Of a stretch of DNA of 62,035 nt, positions 23,161 to 31,478 are shown in pieces (position 1 is the first letter of the stretch; each line of letters begins with the position of its first letter). Under the pieces are notes generated by a model. That model searched no databases, was not told where the DNA came from, and saw only the letters and a list, made by a program, of their open reading frames with translations. The position numbers and the translations under genes are program-made. The stretch comes from a virus, in IMG/VR virus record IMGVR_UViG_3300032462_000004, positions 1-62,035 of that record; one strand, 5' to 3'.

Positions 23161-23781
23161 TTTCTTTACCTTTATTTTCTTTTATTTTTGCCCATCTTTT
23201 CCTGTGGGCTGCTGACATCTTTTGTTTCCACTCTTCCGAAAAGGGTTTCCGTTTTAATCCAGTCTTAGATTTAGAAACATTGTTGTTATGTTCTACAGAT
23301 TTCGGTTTTCCTGCTAATGATTTGGATCTCTTCTGTTTAGTTTCTTCGGAATGTATATTTCCTGTATTGGAAATTTGTATTTTCTTTCTTGTGTTTTCCG
23401 AATGGGGAATTCCCAGATTCCATGGAACAGAACCTTTTCTACTTTGTGAAATTTTATTTCGTGTTTCGGGAGTGCAGATCCATCCAGTGTTGCCCTCTCC
23501 ACCGTCTGTCAGATTCAACAATGAACCTTTACCTAAATCCTTTCTTCCGAATCTAGATATAAGTTCCATTTCTAACAAATGTGCAAATTCTTCATCTAAT
23601 CCAGAATACATTCCTATTATAGGTCTTATATTATTTCGCTTCATAAGTTGTAATCGCTGAACAAATGGATGTTTTTCTGTTCTGTACGAATGTTCCCATG
23701 CTCGTGGGCATGTCCTTTACCTACATAAATAGGTTCGTTATTTCTAGATGGATCGTAATAAATGTAAGCGTAAAATATCAC
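23150..23781 (-). pseudogene. Frameshifted GIY-YIG homing endonuclease
   Basis: The first frame, from GTG 23781 to TGA 23641, encodes VIFYAYIYYDPSRN and then EPIYVGKGHAHEHGN, the GIY...YVG strands of the nuclease. The +1 frame then continues TEKHPFVQRLQLMKRNN, joins ATG 23644 and gives the rest: RFGRKDLGKG, LLNLTDGGEG and NUMOD3-like repeats (SEETKQKRSKSLAGK). The two halves overlap at TTATGA. A one-base slip between about 23675 and 23700 is needed to make one protein, so it is a pseudogene or, less likely, uses frameshifting. Confidence 0.85.
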
Positions 23782-23801
23782 AAATAATGCCTTTATGTAA
23801 T

Positions 23802-23830
23802 ATTATAGCAGATGTCAACGGGAATGTCAA
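23802..23830 (-). promoter_or_regulatory. Consensus sigma70 promoter TTGACA-N17-TATAAT
   Basis: Perfect boxes at 23830-23825 and 23807-23802 with 17-base spacing; a second TTGACA lies inside the spacer. It drives the GIY-YIG/exonuclease operon. Confidence 0.85.
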
Positions 23831-23931
23831 CGACGGTTTGTGGGATTGCTTGGAGTTGGCGATTCTATCTTTTCCGTAGTAAATAAGTCTTGTATAACTT
23901 TTCTATTTACTGGATCCGCAGCCTTTTTCAT
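23827..23931 (-). CDS. Possible small protein, 34 aa
   Basis: From ATG 23931: MKKAADPVNRKVIQDLFTTE and a Pro/Thr/Asn-rich end. A GGGAGGAG sequence lies about 20 bases upstream, too far for an ideal start. The frame is open upstream without a start, so it may be the tail of a decayed gene. Confidence 0.3.
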   Translation of the reverse strand: MKKAADPVNRKVIQDLFTTEKIESPTPSNPTNRR

Positions 23932-23983
23932 GAATTTGCCAATGATTGCAGAACTCCTCCCTTTACTACGTCTTCAACTTTCA

Positions 23984-24133
23984 TTAATGCTGTGAATACG
24001 GGACCACCGGCCTATCGTAACCATCAGGTTCCGGATAAACTGGATACTGATCTTTATTGTATTCTCCTGGAAAGGTCATTTCGTTTATCATCGAGCGTAA
24101 AACCATACGATCTTTGGTCGTGTTGTAGTTCAC
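23984..24133 (-). CDS. Small unknown protein, 49 aa (GTG start)
   Basis: GTG 24133 overlaps the stop of the upstream gene (GTGA). The product contains NTTKDRMVLRSMINEMTF and a Tyr/Pro-rich end (YPVYPEPDGYDRPVV). Overlap and composition suggest a small late-operon gene; function unknown. Confidence 0.5.
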   Translation of the reverse strand: MNYNTTKDRMVLRSMINEMTFPGEYNKDQYPVYPEPDGYDRPVVPYSQH

Positions 24134-24363
24134 AGTAATTCTAATATCTCAGTATAGATAGCACTTATTAATTCGCTTTTTAATATCCAGATTTCTAAAT
24201 TTTCTCTATCATAATACACCCGTTCTTTAGACAAATTTATTAATTGTAAAAATTCTGGAGTAAGTGTTCTTGTTGTCGAACCTGCCAATAAAACAGTATG
24301 TATATCTTTTAGGTTTCTGTATACAATCTCAATAGTATCTCCAGATATCTCATCAATCCTCAT
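24130..24363 (-). CDS. Unknown protein with MRIDEI leader, 77 aa
   Basis: Starts MRIDEISGDTIEIVY. The first residues match the leader-like N-terminus of the preceding gene (MRLDEIST). The remainder is helical and ends YTEILELL. Overlaps the preceding gene by 11 bases; part of the late operon from 26162. Confidence 0.65.
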   Translation of the reverse strand: MRIDEISGDTIEIVYRNLKDIHTVLLAGSTTRTLTPEFLQLINLSKERVYYDRENLEIWILKSELISAIYTEILELL

Positions 24364-24658
24364 ACAATCTGTTTTGTGCTTTAAGATAGTTGAATTGTTT
24401 TACGATGTCGGATACTGCAGGGAAAAAAGTTTCCTTCAAATTACGATATGATTGTTCGAGTGCTTCATCCGAATTACTACTTTCTTTAACAGACTTCTTA
24501 GCATCGTTATCAAACTGCTTCTTAGTAGCTTTTACAATCCCGGCAAAGCGTTTATCGCCCTTCTTAAAGTCGCCCTTCTTATCGGCAGCAGACGCGTCTT
24601 TGCCTGCGGCTGTTTTATAGTCCGCAAGCTTCTTTGTCGATATTTCGTCAAGGCGCAT
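24353..24658 (-). CDS. Unknown Lys-rich protein with MRLDEI leader, 101 aa
   Basis: Starts MRLDEISTKKLADYK and is rich in Lys, Asp and Ala (ASAADKKGDFKKGDKRF). The leader resembles the capsid-targeting peptides of T4 internal proteins, and the basic body would suit a DNA-associated internal head protein. That is inference. It directly follows the 500-residue acidic gene. Confidence 0.65.
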   Translation of the reverse strand: MRLDEISTKKLADYKTAAGKDASAADKKGDFKKGDKRFAGIVKATKKQFDNDAKKSVKESSNSDEALEQSYRNLKETFFPAVSDIVKQFNYLKAQNRLYED

Positions 24659-24659
24659 G

Positions 24660-26162
24660 TTAGCGTCCGTAGCCCTTCATGTTGCCAAGCTTAGAAAAAC
24701 GGCTCATCCATTCTAAAACTTCTGGATCAGCACCTTCGTCTAGGTCATCTTTCTTATCTTTCTTCTTTTCTTTGTCAGCTTCTTTGCCTGTGTAGCTCTT
24801 ACCTTTTACGGCTGTACCAGACTGCTCTTTGCCGGACTTGTCTGTCCAAGGCTTGTCAGACTTTTCTTCGTCGACTTTTTCTTTCTTGTCCTTAGCTGCT
24901 TTAGCAATGGATTCATCTTTGTCGCCGTCTTTGTCAAGATCAGGGAAGTCTGGCTTCTTCTTTTCCATCATTGGTGATTTTGATGCCTTAAGGTCATCAT
25001 ATGCTTTGAATCTTCCGATCCAATTTTGAATATCTTTATCTGCGTGTTCCATCATACTTCCTTTATTTGTAATTGATTCCGGCATAGTTGGTGCTGTGCC
25101 TGGAGGATAGCCACCGCCACCTCCGCCCATCCCGGCACCACCGCCACCCAATGTGCCGCCAGTTGCCATATCTCCACCCATCTGGGCATCCTGCGGCATC
25201 ATTTCGTCTTCAGAGACTGTGCCCATAACTCTGTCGAGACATTGTTTTAATTCCTCGTGGTCATAAGACATAAGTTCATCATACGTGTATGATCTGTCAT
25301 CATTCGATAATCCCATATACTGCAACTCCATGATACTCTTTGCTGTTTCTTCCTGTTCTTGTCGGAAATCTCCATATCCCGCGTCGTCTTCATTTTCGAC
25401 CATGCCGAAGTTATCTTGTTGATAGCGGCCAGCTTTGCCATACTCGTCGCCCGATGTATCTGGCATTTGAGTAAAGTCCATTGCCTCTTCTTCCATTCCG
25501 CCGCCCATGTCTCCGCCGAGGTCGTCTCCGTGTGTCAGCGGGGATTCTTCACCGGCCGACACATACTTCTGCACAATGCTACCAAGCTTAACACCCTTAC
25601 CCGAACGTGGTTTTTCAACTGAGCCTGGTTCTTCGTCCATCATATGTTCTGGCTCTTCGCCTACAACAGGTTTTGTGCGAGGATTATTTGGCAAGCTTAC
25701 ATTGGCGGCCTTTCCCCGCTGTTGGGACATATTACCCTTCCCGGTCTGCGACCCGATATGCTTTGATGCAAATGACCTACCTGGAGTTTCTTTATTCATA
25801 TATGGTAACTTAGTAACTTGTCCGCCACTGGCCATAAATGCTGCCACAGCATCGTCATCTTCGTCCATAGTGACATCAACTAAGTCCACTTCATCGCTGT
25901 GTTCATGATCGTCGCCATGTGTTTCTCCAAATAAAGGGCAAGCATGTCCACCTGCTGTCATTCCCATTGCTGGTTCCATTTGTGGGGCCATTGCCATTCC
26001 GTGGACTGGTGCCTGCTCTGGGAAACACGCCGGACAATTCCAGTCCCCGCATCCGCATTCACTTCCGTGTGGAACAACTTCTTCTAAGTCTGACATCCCT
26101 TCGGTTGTTAATGCTTCCTCTACTGCTGACATCCATTTTGTAAATTCGTCTCTTTGATCCAT
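24660..26162 (-). CDS. Large acidic low-complexity virion-like protein, 500 aa
   Basis: ATG 26162 is chosen because GAGGAG lies seven bases upstream; the frame could reach TTG 26183 but without a ribosome site. Near residue 35-50 is a Cys cluster (ECGCGDWNCPACF) that could bind zinc. Long Asp/Glu/Met-rich and Gly-rich segments follow (GGTLGGGGAGMGGGGGGY), then Lys/Asp repeats. The end is DPEVLEWMSRFSKLGN, similar to the end of the membrane protein at 33535-34833 (PPEVLSWLKEFKR). Late promoter and composition suggest a scaffold, core or tail-associated protein. Confidence 0.75.
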   Translation of the reverse strand: MDQRDEFTKWMSAVEEALTTEGMSDLEEVVPHGSECGCGDWNCPACFPEQAPVHGMAMAPQMEPAMGMTAGGHACPLFGETHGDDHEHSDEVDLVDVTMDEDDDAVAAFMASGGQVTKLPYMNKETPGRSFASKHIGSQTGKGNMSQQRGKAANVSLPNNPRTKPVVGEEPEHMMDEEPGSVEKPRSGKGVKLGSIVQKYVSAGEESPLTHGDDLGGDMGGGMEEEAMDFTQMPDTSGDEYGKAGRYQQDNFGMVENEDDAGYGDFRQEQEETAKSIMELQYMGLSNDDRSYTYDELMSYDHEELKQCLDRVMGTVSEDEMMPQDAQMGGDMATGGTLGGGGAGMGGGGGGYPPGTAPTMPESITNKGSMMEHADKDIQNWIGRFKAYDDLKASKSPMMEKKKPDFPDLDKDGDKDESIAKAAKDKKEKVDEEKSDKPWTDKSGKEQSGTAVKGKSYTGKEADKEKKKDKKDDLDEGADPEVLEWMSRFSKLGNMKGYGR

Positions 26163-26189
26163 TTCTGGCTCCTCATTGTTCAATATACT

Positions 26190-26197
26190 TATTTATC
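26190..26197 (-). promoter_or_regulatory. Late promoter box GATAAATA
   Basis: Twenty-seven bases before ATG 26162 of the acidic virion-like gene. Confidence 0.65.
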
Positions 26198-26219
26198 AAG
26201 TAAGGCAGTATTTTTAGTC

Positions 26220-26243
26220 AAAAAAAAGGCACCCGAGGGTGCC
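26220..26243 (-). terminator. Rho-independent terminator after the ligase operon
   Basis: Stem GGCACCC/GGGTGCC (26228-26234, 26237-26243) with GA loop; the minus-strand transcript then has a run of eight T. It ends the ligase and small-lipoprotein transcript before the late promoter at 26190. Confidence 0.85.
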
Positions 26244-26260
26244 AATGGTGCTATAGTGGA

Positions 26261-26410
26261 TTATCGACAAATAGTTCTAATTAATATTGGATCCACATTA
26301 GCTTTTATTGCCTCTTTTCTACAGTCATTGTTCTGAAACGAACAGGAAGTAAAGAACCCAATTATTAGTGTAATTATTACACCAGCGAGTATTGCTTCAT
26401 ATTTGTTCAT
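26261..26410 (-). CDS. Small membrane protein or lipoprotein, 49 aa
   Basis: ATG 26410 overlaps the ligase stop (ATGA). Residues 6-22 are hydrophobic (AILAGVIITLIIGFF), followed by TSC, a possible lipobox ending at Cys24. The rest is polar with two more Cys (NNDC, RTIC). It could be an Rz1-like spanin component or an inner-membrane peptide; no Rz partner is visible nearby. Confidence 0.6.
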   Translation of the reverse strand: MNKYEAILAGVIITLIIGFFTSCSFQNNDCRKEAIKANVDPILIRTICR

Positions 26411-27768
26411 TTGATTTCTTTCGAAGAGTTTGCAATCGACTTGTCATATCTAAATTCAGCATATCGTGGAAGGAACAGTGAATCTACTCCAGGTCGGCTC
26501 TTATCACTAATACGCTCGTTATACAGCACTGCGACAATGGTACCCATTATTTCCTTAATCCGCACAGTAATGTCTTTTCTTACATCATCTGTAAATCCGC
26601 TAAGATTTGTTTCCACAAGTCCATCACTTGATGCACACAATAAGCTACCAACCATTCCAACAAATTTACCCTTACCTTCAGTCCAGCCTATAACTTCCAA
26701 ATCACAATCTTTTTCAGATTTAAGCTTTACAAGATGCTTACTTCTTGTATCTTCCCAGAATGCACATCCATTCTTGAGAATCGTACCTTCTTCCTTGATG
26801 GAAAGCATTTCTTCGAAGTGCTCTTGTGCTTCTTCTAAGTTATTGACCATTCGCCATGGAATAACCCAATAAGTGAAGCCAGTGCCTTTTAATGCTGCCG
26901 CAGTCCTGTCTCCCGGAGTAATTTTATCCGTCTCAGTCTTGATTGCAGCAATCAGTTTATTGAATCGATCTGTATATTCTTCCTTGGATTTTCTAGCTTT
27001 GAATTCATCCGCAGGAATAACGTCCCAAAGCTGGACACGGACCATCTTAGCCTCTTCGGCAGACATCGTGCCTTTTATGGCCTTGTTGATAATACCGTTG
27101 CCAACTTTCCTGGAAAGCAATTTACTATCTGGACCCATAACAACTAATTCGCCGTCGAATACAACAGGTGTGGAAAAGTTAGTTCCAAGTTGTTCGAAGT
27201 CTGAGTCTAGTGTGTTCAGCAGATCCATTACTTTGCCACTGCGTCCGCAGAATGTAATACCGGAGCCATTTACGTGAATATTTACTCGAACACCATCTGC
27301 TTTAAGTTGGCTGTATGCCGGGTAAACAATGTTCTTAATGTTTTTTGCTTCGTATGGTCGTGCAAGCAAACACGGATAAGTTGGAATGAAATCTTTTATT
27401 GCCTCGTTGACTGTACCATCCGCTGCAGAAACTCGTAAATCTTTACCAATAATACGCTCAACAACAATAGCATCGTCACTGATAAGATTAGATAGAATAT
27501 TTCGAAGATGCTCAATACCTGCGTGACCAGTGAGTTGTCTATTCGACAGCTTTTCAAGCTCAACTAATGCCCAGTCTAGATTCTTTGCTCCTGTTGCTTT
27601 ATATTCGGGTATCTTTCGTATAAAAAAGTTTGTATAAGGATCTAACGTAAGAAATAGTGTCCGTTTAAATAATTCATTATCTTTATGTTTGGTAATGACA
27701 TTAATCTTATATGTGCGGGCAGAATTAGCCCCGATTTCATTTAATATAGTTAAAATTCCGCTATTCAT
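26407..27768 (-). CDS. ATP-dependent DNA ligase (T4 gp30-like), 453 aa
   Basis: Nucleotidyltransferase-type ligase with motif I K156-A-D-G (SQLKADGVRVNI), motif III around FDGELVVMG, motif IV EGTILKNG and motif V LVKLKSEKDCDLEVIG. An N-terminal helical DNA-binding region of about 130 residues precedes the core as in T4 ligase (487 residues). It seals Okazaki fragments and repairs nicks. No strong promoter is seen upstream; a convergent homing-like gene starts 77 bases beyond on the other strand. Confidence 0.92.
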   Translation of the reverse strand: MNSGILTILNEIGANSARTYKINVITKHKDNELFKRTLFLTLDPYTNFFIRKIPEYKATGAKNLDWALVELEKLSNRQLTGHAGIEHLRNILSNLISDDAIVVERIIGKDLRVSAADGTVNEAIKDFIPTYPCLLARPYEAKNIKNIVYPAYSQLKADGVRVNIHVNGSGITFCGRSGKVMDLLNTLDSDFEQLGTNFSTPVVFDGELVVMGPDSKLLSRKVGNGIINKAIKGTMSAEEAKMVRVQLWDVIPADEFKARKSKEEYTDRFNKLIAAIKTETDKITPGDRTAAALKGTGFTYWVIPWRMVNNLEEAQEHFEEMLSIKEEGTILKNGCAFWEDTRSKHLVKLKSEKDCDLEVIGWTEGKGKFVGMVGSLLCASSDGLVETNLSGFTDDVRKDITVRIKEIMGTIVAVLYNERISDKSRPGVDSLFLPRYAEFRYDKSIANSSKEIK

Positions 27769-27815
27769 ATATTCCTAATATGTTATCTATGTTTTGTCTG
27801 CCACACCGCACAACT

Positions 27816-27823
27816 GATAAATA
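27816..27823 (+). promoter_or_regulatory. Late-type promoter box GATAAATA
   Basis: Located 22 bases before ATG 27846 of the free-standing homing-like gene. Confidence 0.5.
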
Positions 27824-27845
27824 ATTATATAATAAAGTCCTGCAT

Positions 27846-28715
27846 ATGTCAACACCCTTCACTTACAAAATAACCTTTAATAAAACCGGATATTTTTATA
27901 TTGGATCCTGTTATAAGAAAGGTGCTCATCCTTTTCAACTCGGTAATATCTATTTCTCATCTTCTAACACCGTAAAGAATTTATTAAAAATAGATAATAA
28001 TGTAACATATAAAATTATTTCTACCTATACAGACATAGAAAGTGCTATATTAGATGAGAAGAGGTTGATAGAAGAAAACTTTAATGATCCATTAAATATA
28101 AATCTACATCGTGGAACAGGTTCTTTAAATCTTGCGAAATATTATATATTATTACAAGCAGGAATAATACAACATCCGATAAAAGGTAAACATAGAATAA
28201 CAAACGGAACTATTATTAAATTTTCAACAGAAATTCCTACTGGATTTATAATTTGTTCATCTAAATCAGTTAAAGATAAAAAATGCTATAATAATGGTAA
28301 ACGGGACAAATATTTTTCAATAGAAGATAATATACCGGACGAATATATCTTCGGATCAATTCACAAAAAACACAATAAGGATAAGAGATGGATCACCGAT
28401 GGATTAAAAAATCTTTGTACCGGTAAGAATGATATTATTCCGATTGGATTTTATCCTGGTCATACACAATATCATAAATATCAAAAATTGACATATTATA
28501 ATAATGGTATAAAAAATATCAGGATACAGGAAATCAATAAAATACCAGATGGATTCGTTATAGGAAGATTACAGAATCATGGCGATTTTAAGAAAAATTC
28601 AGAAAAGAAATACTGGATAAATGATGGCATAAGACAAAAGCTAATTCCCGTATCCGAATCGTGCCCTAATGGATTTACATTAGGTAGACCCTTACGCTCT
28701 ACTCAATTAACTTAA
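27846..28715 (+). CDS. GIY-YIG-like homing endonuclease with short repeats, 289 aa
   Basis: The N-terminus YKITFNKTGYFYIGSCYKK corresponds to the first strands of a GIY-YIG domain (Y-K-I...Y-F-Y-I-G), with E-K-R-L-I-E-E-N and N-L-H-R-G-T-G later as in the family. The rest has about five repeats of the pattern Y/W-x-N/T-x-G...I-P-x-G-F-x-x-G-R (WITDGLKN..IPIGFYPG, YYNNGIKN..IPDGFVIGR, YWINDGIRQ..CPNGFTLGR), frequent in phage homing genes. Very AT-rich relative to neighbours, which fits recent acquisition. It lies between ligase and the disrupted tRNA-like gene. Confidence 0.75.
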   Translation: MSTPFTYKITFNKTGYFYIGSCYKKGAHPFQLGNIYFSSSNTVKNLLKIDNNVTYKIISTYTDIESAILDEKRLIEENFNDPLNINLHRGTGSLNLAKYYILLQAGIIQHPIKGKHRITNGTIIKFSTEIPTGFIICSSKSVKDKKCYNNGKRDKYFSIEDNIPDEYIFGSIHKKHNKDKRWITDGLKNLCTGKNDIIPIGFYPGHTQYHKYQKLTYYNNGIKNIRIQEINKIPDGFVIGRLQNHGDFKKNSEKKYWINDGIRQKLIPVSESCPNGFTLGRPLRSTQLT

Positions 28716-28866
28716 GTTCTCTATCCAATATGTATGTTGCCATCTCTGGGAGATAAGTGTCATACATCCTGTCATAGTGGTTTTCACAATATGATTTTCC
28801 AAATATAGTGGGCTGATGACATTTTTCACCATCCCCAATCCATGTACATTTCTTTTCTAATTTCAT
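28699..28866 (-). CDS. Small zinc-finger-like protein, 55 aa
   Basis: ATG 28866 to TAG 28699: KKCTWIGDGEKCHQPTIFG then SYCENHYDRMY gives C-x7-C-H and C-x-x-H, a compact zinc-binding layout known in small phage proteins. Its 3' end overlaps the convergent homing gene by 17 bases. It starts eight bases after the 3' end of the tRNA-like element, on the same strand. Confidence 0.65.
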   Translation of the reverse strand: MKLEKKCTWIGDGEKCHQPTIFGKSYCENHYDRMYDTYLPEMATYILDRELKLIE

Positions 28867-28873
28867 ATATTAG

Positions 28874-29010
28874 GCCCTATGATGGAACACTTCAAACCAC
28901 CGACCTATCAGTTAAGTGCTGATTGCTCTCTATAATGTAACTAAGACAACATAGAGGAGGCGGCGCCGCCTTGTGTCTAGAGGCTATTTGTTTTTCTGAG
29001 CTAATAGGGC
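28874..29010 (-). tRNA. tRNA-Lys(CUU)-like gene disrupted by a D-loop insertion
   Basis: All four tRNA stems are present on the minus strand. Acceptor GCCCTAT/ATAGGGC (29010-29004 with 28880-28874), D stem GCTC/GAGC, anticodon stem ATCAG/CTGAT around loop CACTTAA (anticodon CTT), variable loop AGGTC, T stem GGTGG/CCATC. Three defects stand out: a 69-base D-loop (28929-28997) instead of about 10, A instead of U at position 33, and an 11-base T loop. The insert holds the palindrome GGCGGCGCCGCC, very GC-rich for this genome. Probably a non-functional or intron-like-interrupted tRNA; identity Lys is inferred from the anticodon. Confidence 0.7.
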
Positions 29011-29028
29011 AATATTATTATAACACAG

Positions 29029-29355
29029 TTATTCTAATTCTTCAAGGTGTTCCATAATAATTTTATTATAGCCATGATTTATTGCGAATTCTATTAATTC
29101 CGGTAATGAAGCTTCTTCTTCAGATGTGGAATACCAAAAGATACTATGGGGATCTACATCTTCATATCCTGCAAGAACTTCGATAGATTTTGCTAGGTAA
29201 TTTTGCATTGTCTTAAAATCATCCGTATAGGGGCCCAAAGCGGCGTCTAGAATTTCAGAGTGAGGGATTACTTGGATGGAGCCTACTATCTTTCCTGATT
29301 GATCAGATACTGTGTAATCTGTCCCAAGTTGATCAATGTGCGTAATTTTATACAT
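29029..29355 (-). CDS. Unknown protein, 108 aa
   Basis: ATG 29355 is preferred over 29397 because TAGGAG lies seven bases before it; the extra 14 codons have no support. Product is acidic with no known motif (YKITHIDQLGTDYTVSD start, KIIMEHLEELE end). Follows the 344-residue gene. Confidence 0.65.
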   Translation of the reverse strand: MYKITHIDQLGTDYTVSDQSGKIVGSIQVIPHSEILDAALGPYTDDFKTMQNYLAKSIEVLAGYEDVDPHSIFWYSTSEEEASLPELIEFAINHGYNKIIMEHLEELE

Positions 29356-29403
29356 AATTTCTCCTAGATTTTTATTATAATTCTCTATCTCTGCCAATAC
29401 TAT

Positions 29404-30438
29404 TTATGGCAATTTTAAAAACTTCGACTTATAGTCGTAGAAACGAACCGATCCCGCTATTCTGTCCAATACCATTCTGTCTACCAAATCCTCGATGTAT
29501 GTATGTATTTCTATCGCTGTTTTATCATTCAGTTCATCGATTTCTATGTCAGATACAGATATAGATGAATCTGGCGACGCGTCCAGGCCAACGACAACCG
29601 GAAAGAAAGTTACATCTGCTTTCCCCATTAGGATATCTTTATAACTGACAACAACAGAATAATCCATTGTTTCTGGATACACAGACAAGACAGAATGGAA
29701 ATTTTGTCCATTCGATTTAACTATTCCTAAAAATTCTGACTTCGAGCCTGGGGCATGTATTATCTTATTTTCATCTAAGACGTTAGACGAACCTTTACCC
29801 ATAAGTTTATGAAAGAATTTTGAATTTTCTCTTGCAATAATATTTCGATATACAAATGAAATTGCCGATTTGTTGTTATTATAAATTGTTAATAATTTTA
29901 GATTCGAACTATCCTGTAGCACATAATTCGTAACACTATTTAGAGCACCAAAACTTTCAATTTCCTCAACTACTTCGATGCCGAGTCCAGGGCCTATCTC
30001 AAATACAACAATCGAATTATAAAAAGATTCGAAGTCGGATTTGTATCTGACATAAATGGGTTCATCCATTTCCCCTGTAATCTGAAACATCGTATGATTT
30101 TGGCAAACAAGATATGCTAATGTCGAGAATGTTTCGGGGTTATAGAGACTTCGTGGGTTAGTAGCTTGATCTTTATTTTCCAGAGAATTCGTAACAGCAA
30201 CAGACGGATGATCGTACAATTGCTTACTTATTTGAATTTCGTTTCCGGAAATAGTTACAATTAATCCATCAAGGGATGGATCGATAATCATCTGTGCTTT
30301 ATTGCTTTGGATCAGGAAGCGTTGATCAAATATGGTGTCGATTTTTGTCCCAGAATACTTGTCCTGTATAGAAGAGTAATTGAGTTCCGAGTAATATTTT
30401 CCGAGAAAAGATTTGATTGGTATTAATATATTGGACAT
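29404..30438 (-). CDS. Unknown protein, 344 aa
   Basis: Beta-rich soluble protein without recognised motifs; begins MSNILIPIKSFLGKYY. Repeated Ser/Asp/Ile segments could suit a virion or tail component, but no late box precedes it. Its start follows a 13-bp palindrome (30445-30457) and it lies downstream of clpS in the same direction. Confidence 0.65.
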   Translation of the reverse strand: MSNILIPIKSFLGKYYSELNYSSIQDKYSGTKIDTIFDQRFLIQSNKAQMIIDPSLDGLIVTISGNEIQISKQLYDHPSVAVTNSLENKDQATNPRSLYNPETFSTLAYLVCQNHTMFQITGEMDEPIYVRYKSDFESFYNSIVVFEIGPGLGIEVVEEIESFGALNSVTNYVLQDSSNLKLLTIYNNNKSAISFVYRNIIARENSKFFHKLMGKGSSNVLDENKIIHAPGSKSEFLGIVKSNGQNFHSVLSVYPETMDYSVVVSYKDILMGKADVTFFPVVVGLDASPDSSISVSDIEIDELNDKTAIEIHTYIEDLVDRMVLDRIAGSVRFYDYKSKFLKLP

Positions 30439-30444
30439 TTATTT

Positions 30445-30457
30445 CCTGTATTACAGG
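30445..30457. repeat. Short perfect palindrome between clpS and the 344-aa gene
   Basis: CCTGTA-T-TACAGG, perfect 6+1+6; on the minus strand its second arm supplies the AGGA ribosome site of the 29404-30438 gene, so a hairpin would hide it. Confidence 0.45.
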
Positions 30458-30467
30458 ATATTTATTA

Positions 30468-30773
30468 TTATAATTCTTCGTATGTCACAGTTAATGGAAA
30501 ACTGTTTGCGCGAGCATAAGCAACCGACTCGGTTGTCTTTTCCTGTGCGATTTCCAATGTATATGGTGCACCAGCAATACCCTGGCCATTCACATGGACA
30601 GATTTCGCAATCTCGACTGCTTCTTCCATGTCCTTATGGAAGATTGTTATCAGAATGGATATGACAAATTCAAACGTGGTAGAATCGTCATTGTGCAACA
30701 GGACTTTGTATAATTTCGGGATCAAAACTTTAATAGTTTCGTCAACTCTCTCGATAATCTCTATATCTGACAT
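30468..30773 (-). CDS. clpS: ClpS adaptor for N-degron substrates, 101 aa
   Basis: Full ClpS core: LHNDDSTTFEFVISIL with N28-D29-D30, F-H-K-D, and VHVNGQGIAG with His60, then YTLEIAQEKT and FPLTVTYEEL. The Asp pair and His are the residues that bind the N-terminal amino group of N-degron substrates and hand them to ClpA. The N-terminal extension (about 20 residues) needed for delivery is present. With clpA, clpX and clpP genes in this window it completes an N-end-rule degradation pathway. It follows a GIY-YIG gene behind a sigma70-type promoter. Confidence 0.92.
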   Translation of the reverse strand: MSDIEIIERVDETIKVLIPKLYKVLLHNDDSTTFEFVISILITIFHKDMEEAVEIAKSVHVNGQGIAGAPYTLEIAQEKTTESVAYARANSFPLTVTYEEL

Positions 30774-30790
30774 TCTGTTTTCCCTTATTT

Positions 30791-31411
30791 CTAGTGTGTT
30801 AATGATCTACGTAATTGTTGTGCTATTCTCATTTTATTCTTTGTATCTTCAGATTTCGAACGACCTGCTAATGCATTTGATATTTTATCTTTGTGATCTT
30901 GCGTATGCGGCCCCTGCTTTTTACCCATATGGCTTTTAGAAATCTTTAGTTTAACTTCCTTTGATCGACTATTTCCCCTATTAATATTCGACATCCTTTG
31001 CATATGTTCCGGAGAATGCATTTTTCCTTTTTGTGCAATCGACATCTTCTCTTTAGTCTCATCTGAGAATATTCTGCCCGTTAATGCAATAGAAAGTTTA
31101 TTTTTATGTTCTTCCGAAAATATAGCACCGGGAGATCCTTCCCCTCCATCTGTCTTATTATGTAAAATACCAGTTCCCAAATCTTTTCTTCCGTACCATT
31201 TAATCATTCTTCGTTCTAAACACAAAGACCCAAAGTTAGTCAGATTCGTCTCTAAAAACACAATTTTAGTATTATCTTTAGGTAAAGAAACGCCGACATG
31301 CTTTCTATACGCCCTGTCTCCAGAACCCTTTCCTATATAATATGGTGTTCCGCTCTTTGCTGTTATAGAATCGCTCGATCTAATATATGCATAAACGTAA
31401 AAACTAATCAT
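30791..31411 (-). CDS. GIY-YIG homing endonuclease with NUMOD3 repeats, 206 aa
   Basis: Intact GIY-YIG nuclease: FYVYAYIRS, YYIGKGSGDRAYRK, catalytic-region LERRMIKWYGRKDLGTG and NKTDGGEG. The C-terminal half has about five NUMOD3-like repeats (SEEHKNKLSIALTG, SDETKEKMSIAQKGK, SPEHMQRMSNINRG) for DNA binding. Free-standing between hsp20 and clpS. It is the intact relative of the broken copy at 23150-23781. Confidence 0.92.
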   Translation of the reverse strand: MISFYVYAYIRSSDSITAKSGTPYYIGKGSGDRAYRKHVGVSLPKDNTKIVFLETNLTNFGSLCLERRMIKWYGRKDLGTGILHNKTDGGEGSPGAIFSEEHKNKLSIALTGRIFSDETKEKMSIAQKGKMHSPEHMQRMSNINRGNSRSKEVKLKISKSHMGKKQGPHTQDHKDKISNALAGRSKSEDTKNKMRIAQQLRRSLTH

Positions 31412-31444
31412 TAATAAATAAACCCCGGGTCATGTGTATCCTTA

Positions 31445-31473
31445 ATAATACACTGCCCGTGGTCAAAAGTCAA
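31445..31473 (-). promoter_or_regulatory. Sigma70-type promoter TTGACT-N17-TATTAT
   Basis: Boxes at 31473-31468 and 31450-31445, 17-base spacing, 34 bases before the GIY-YIG start. It may also transcribe clpS beyond. Confidence 0.6.
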
Positions 31474-31478
31474 GTAGT

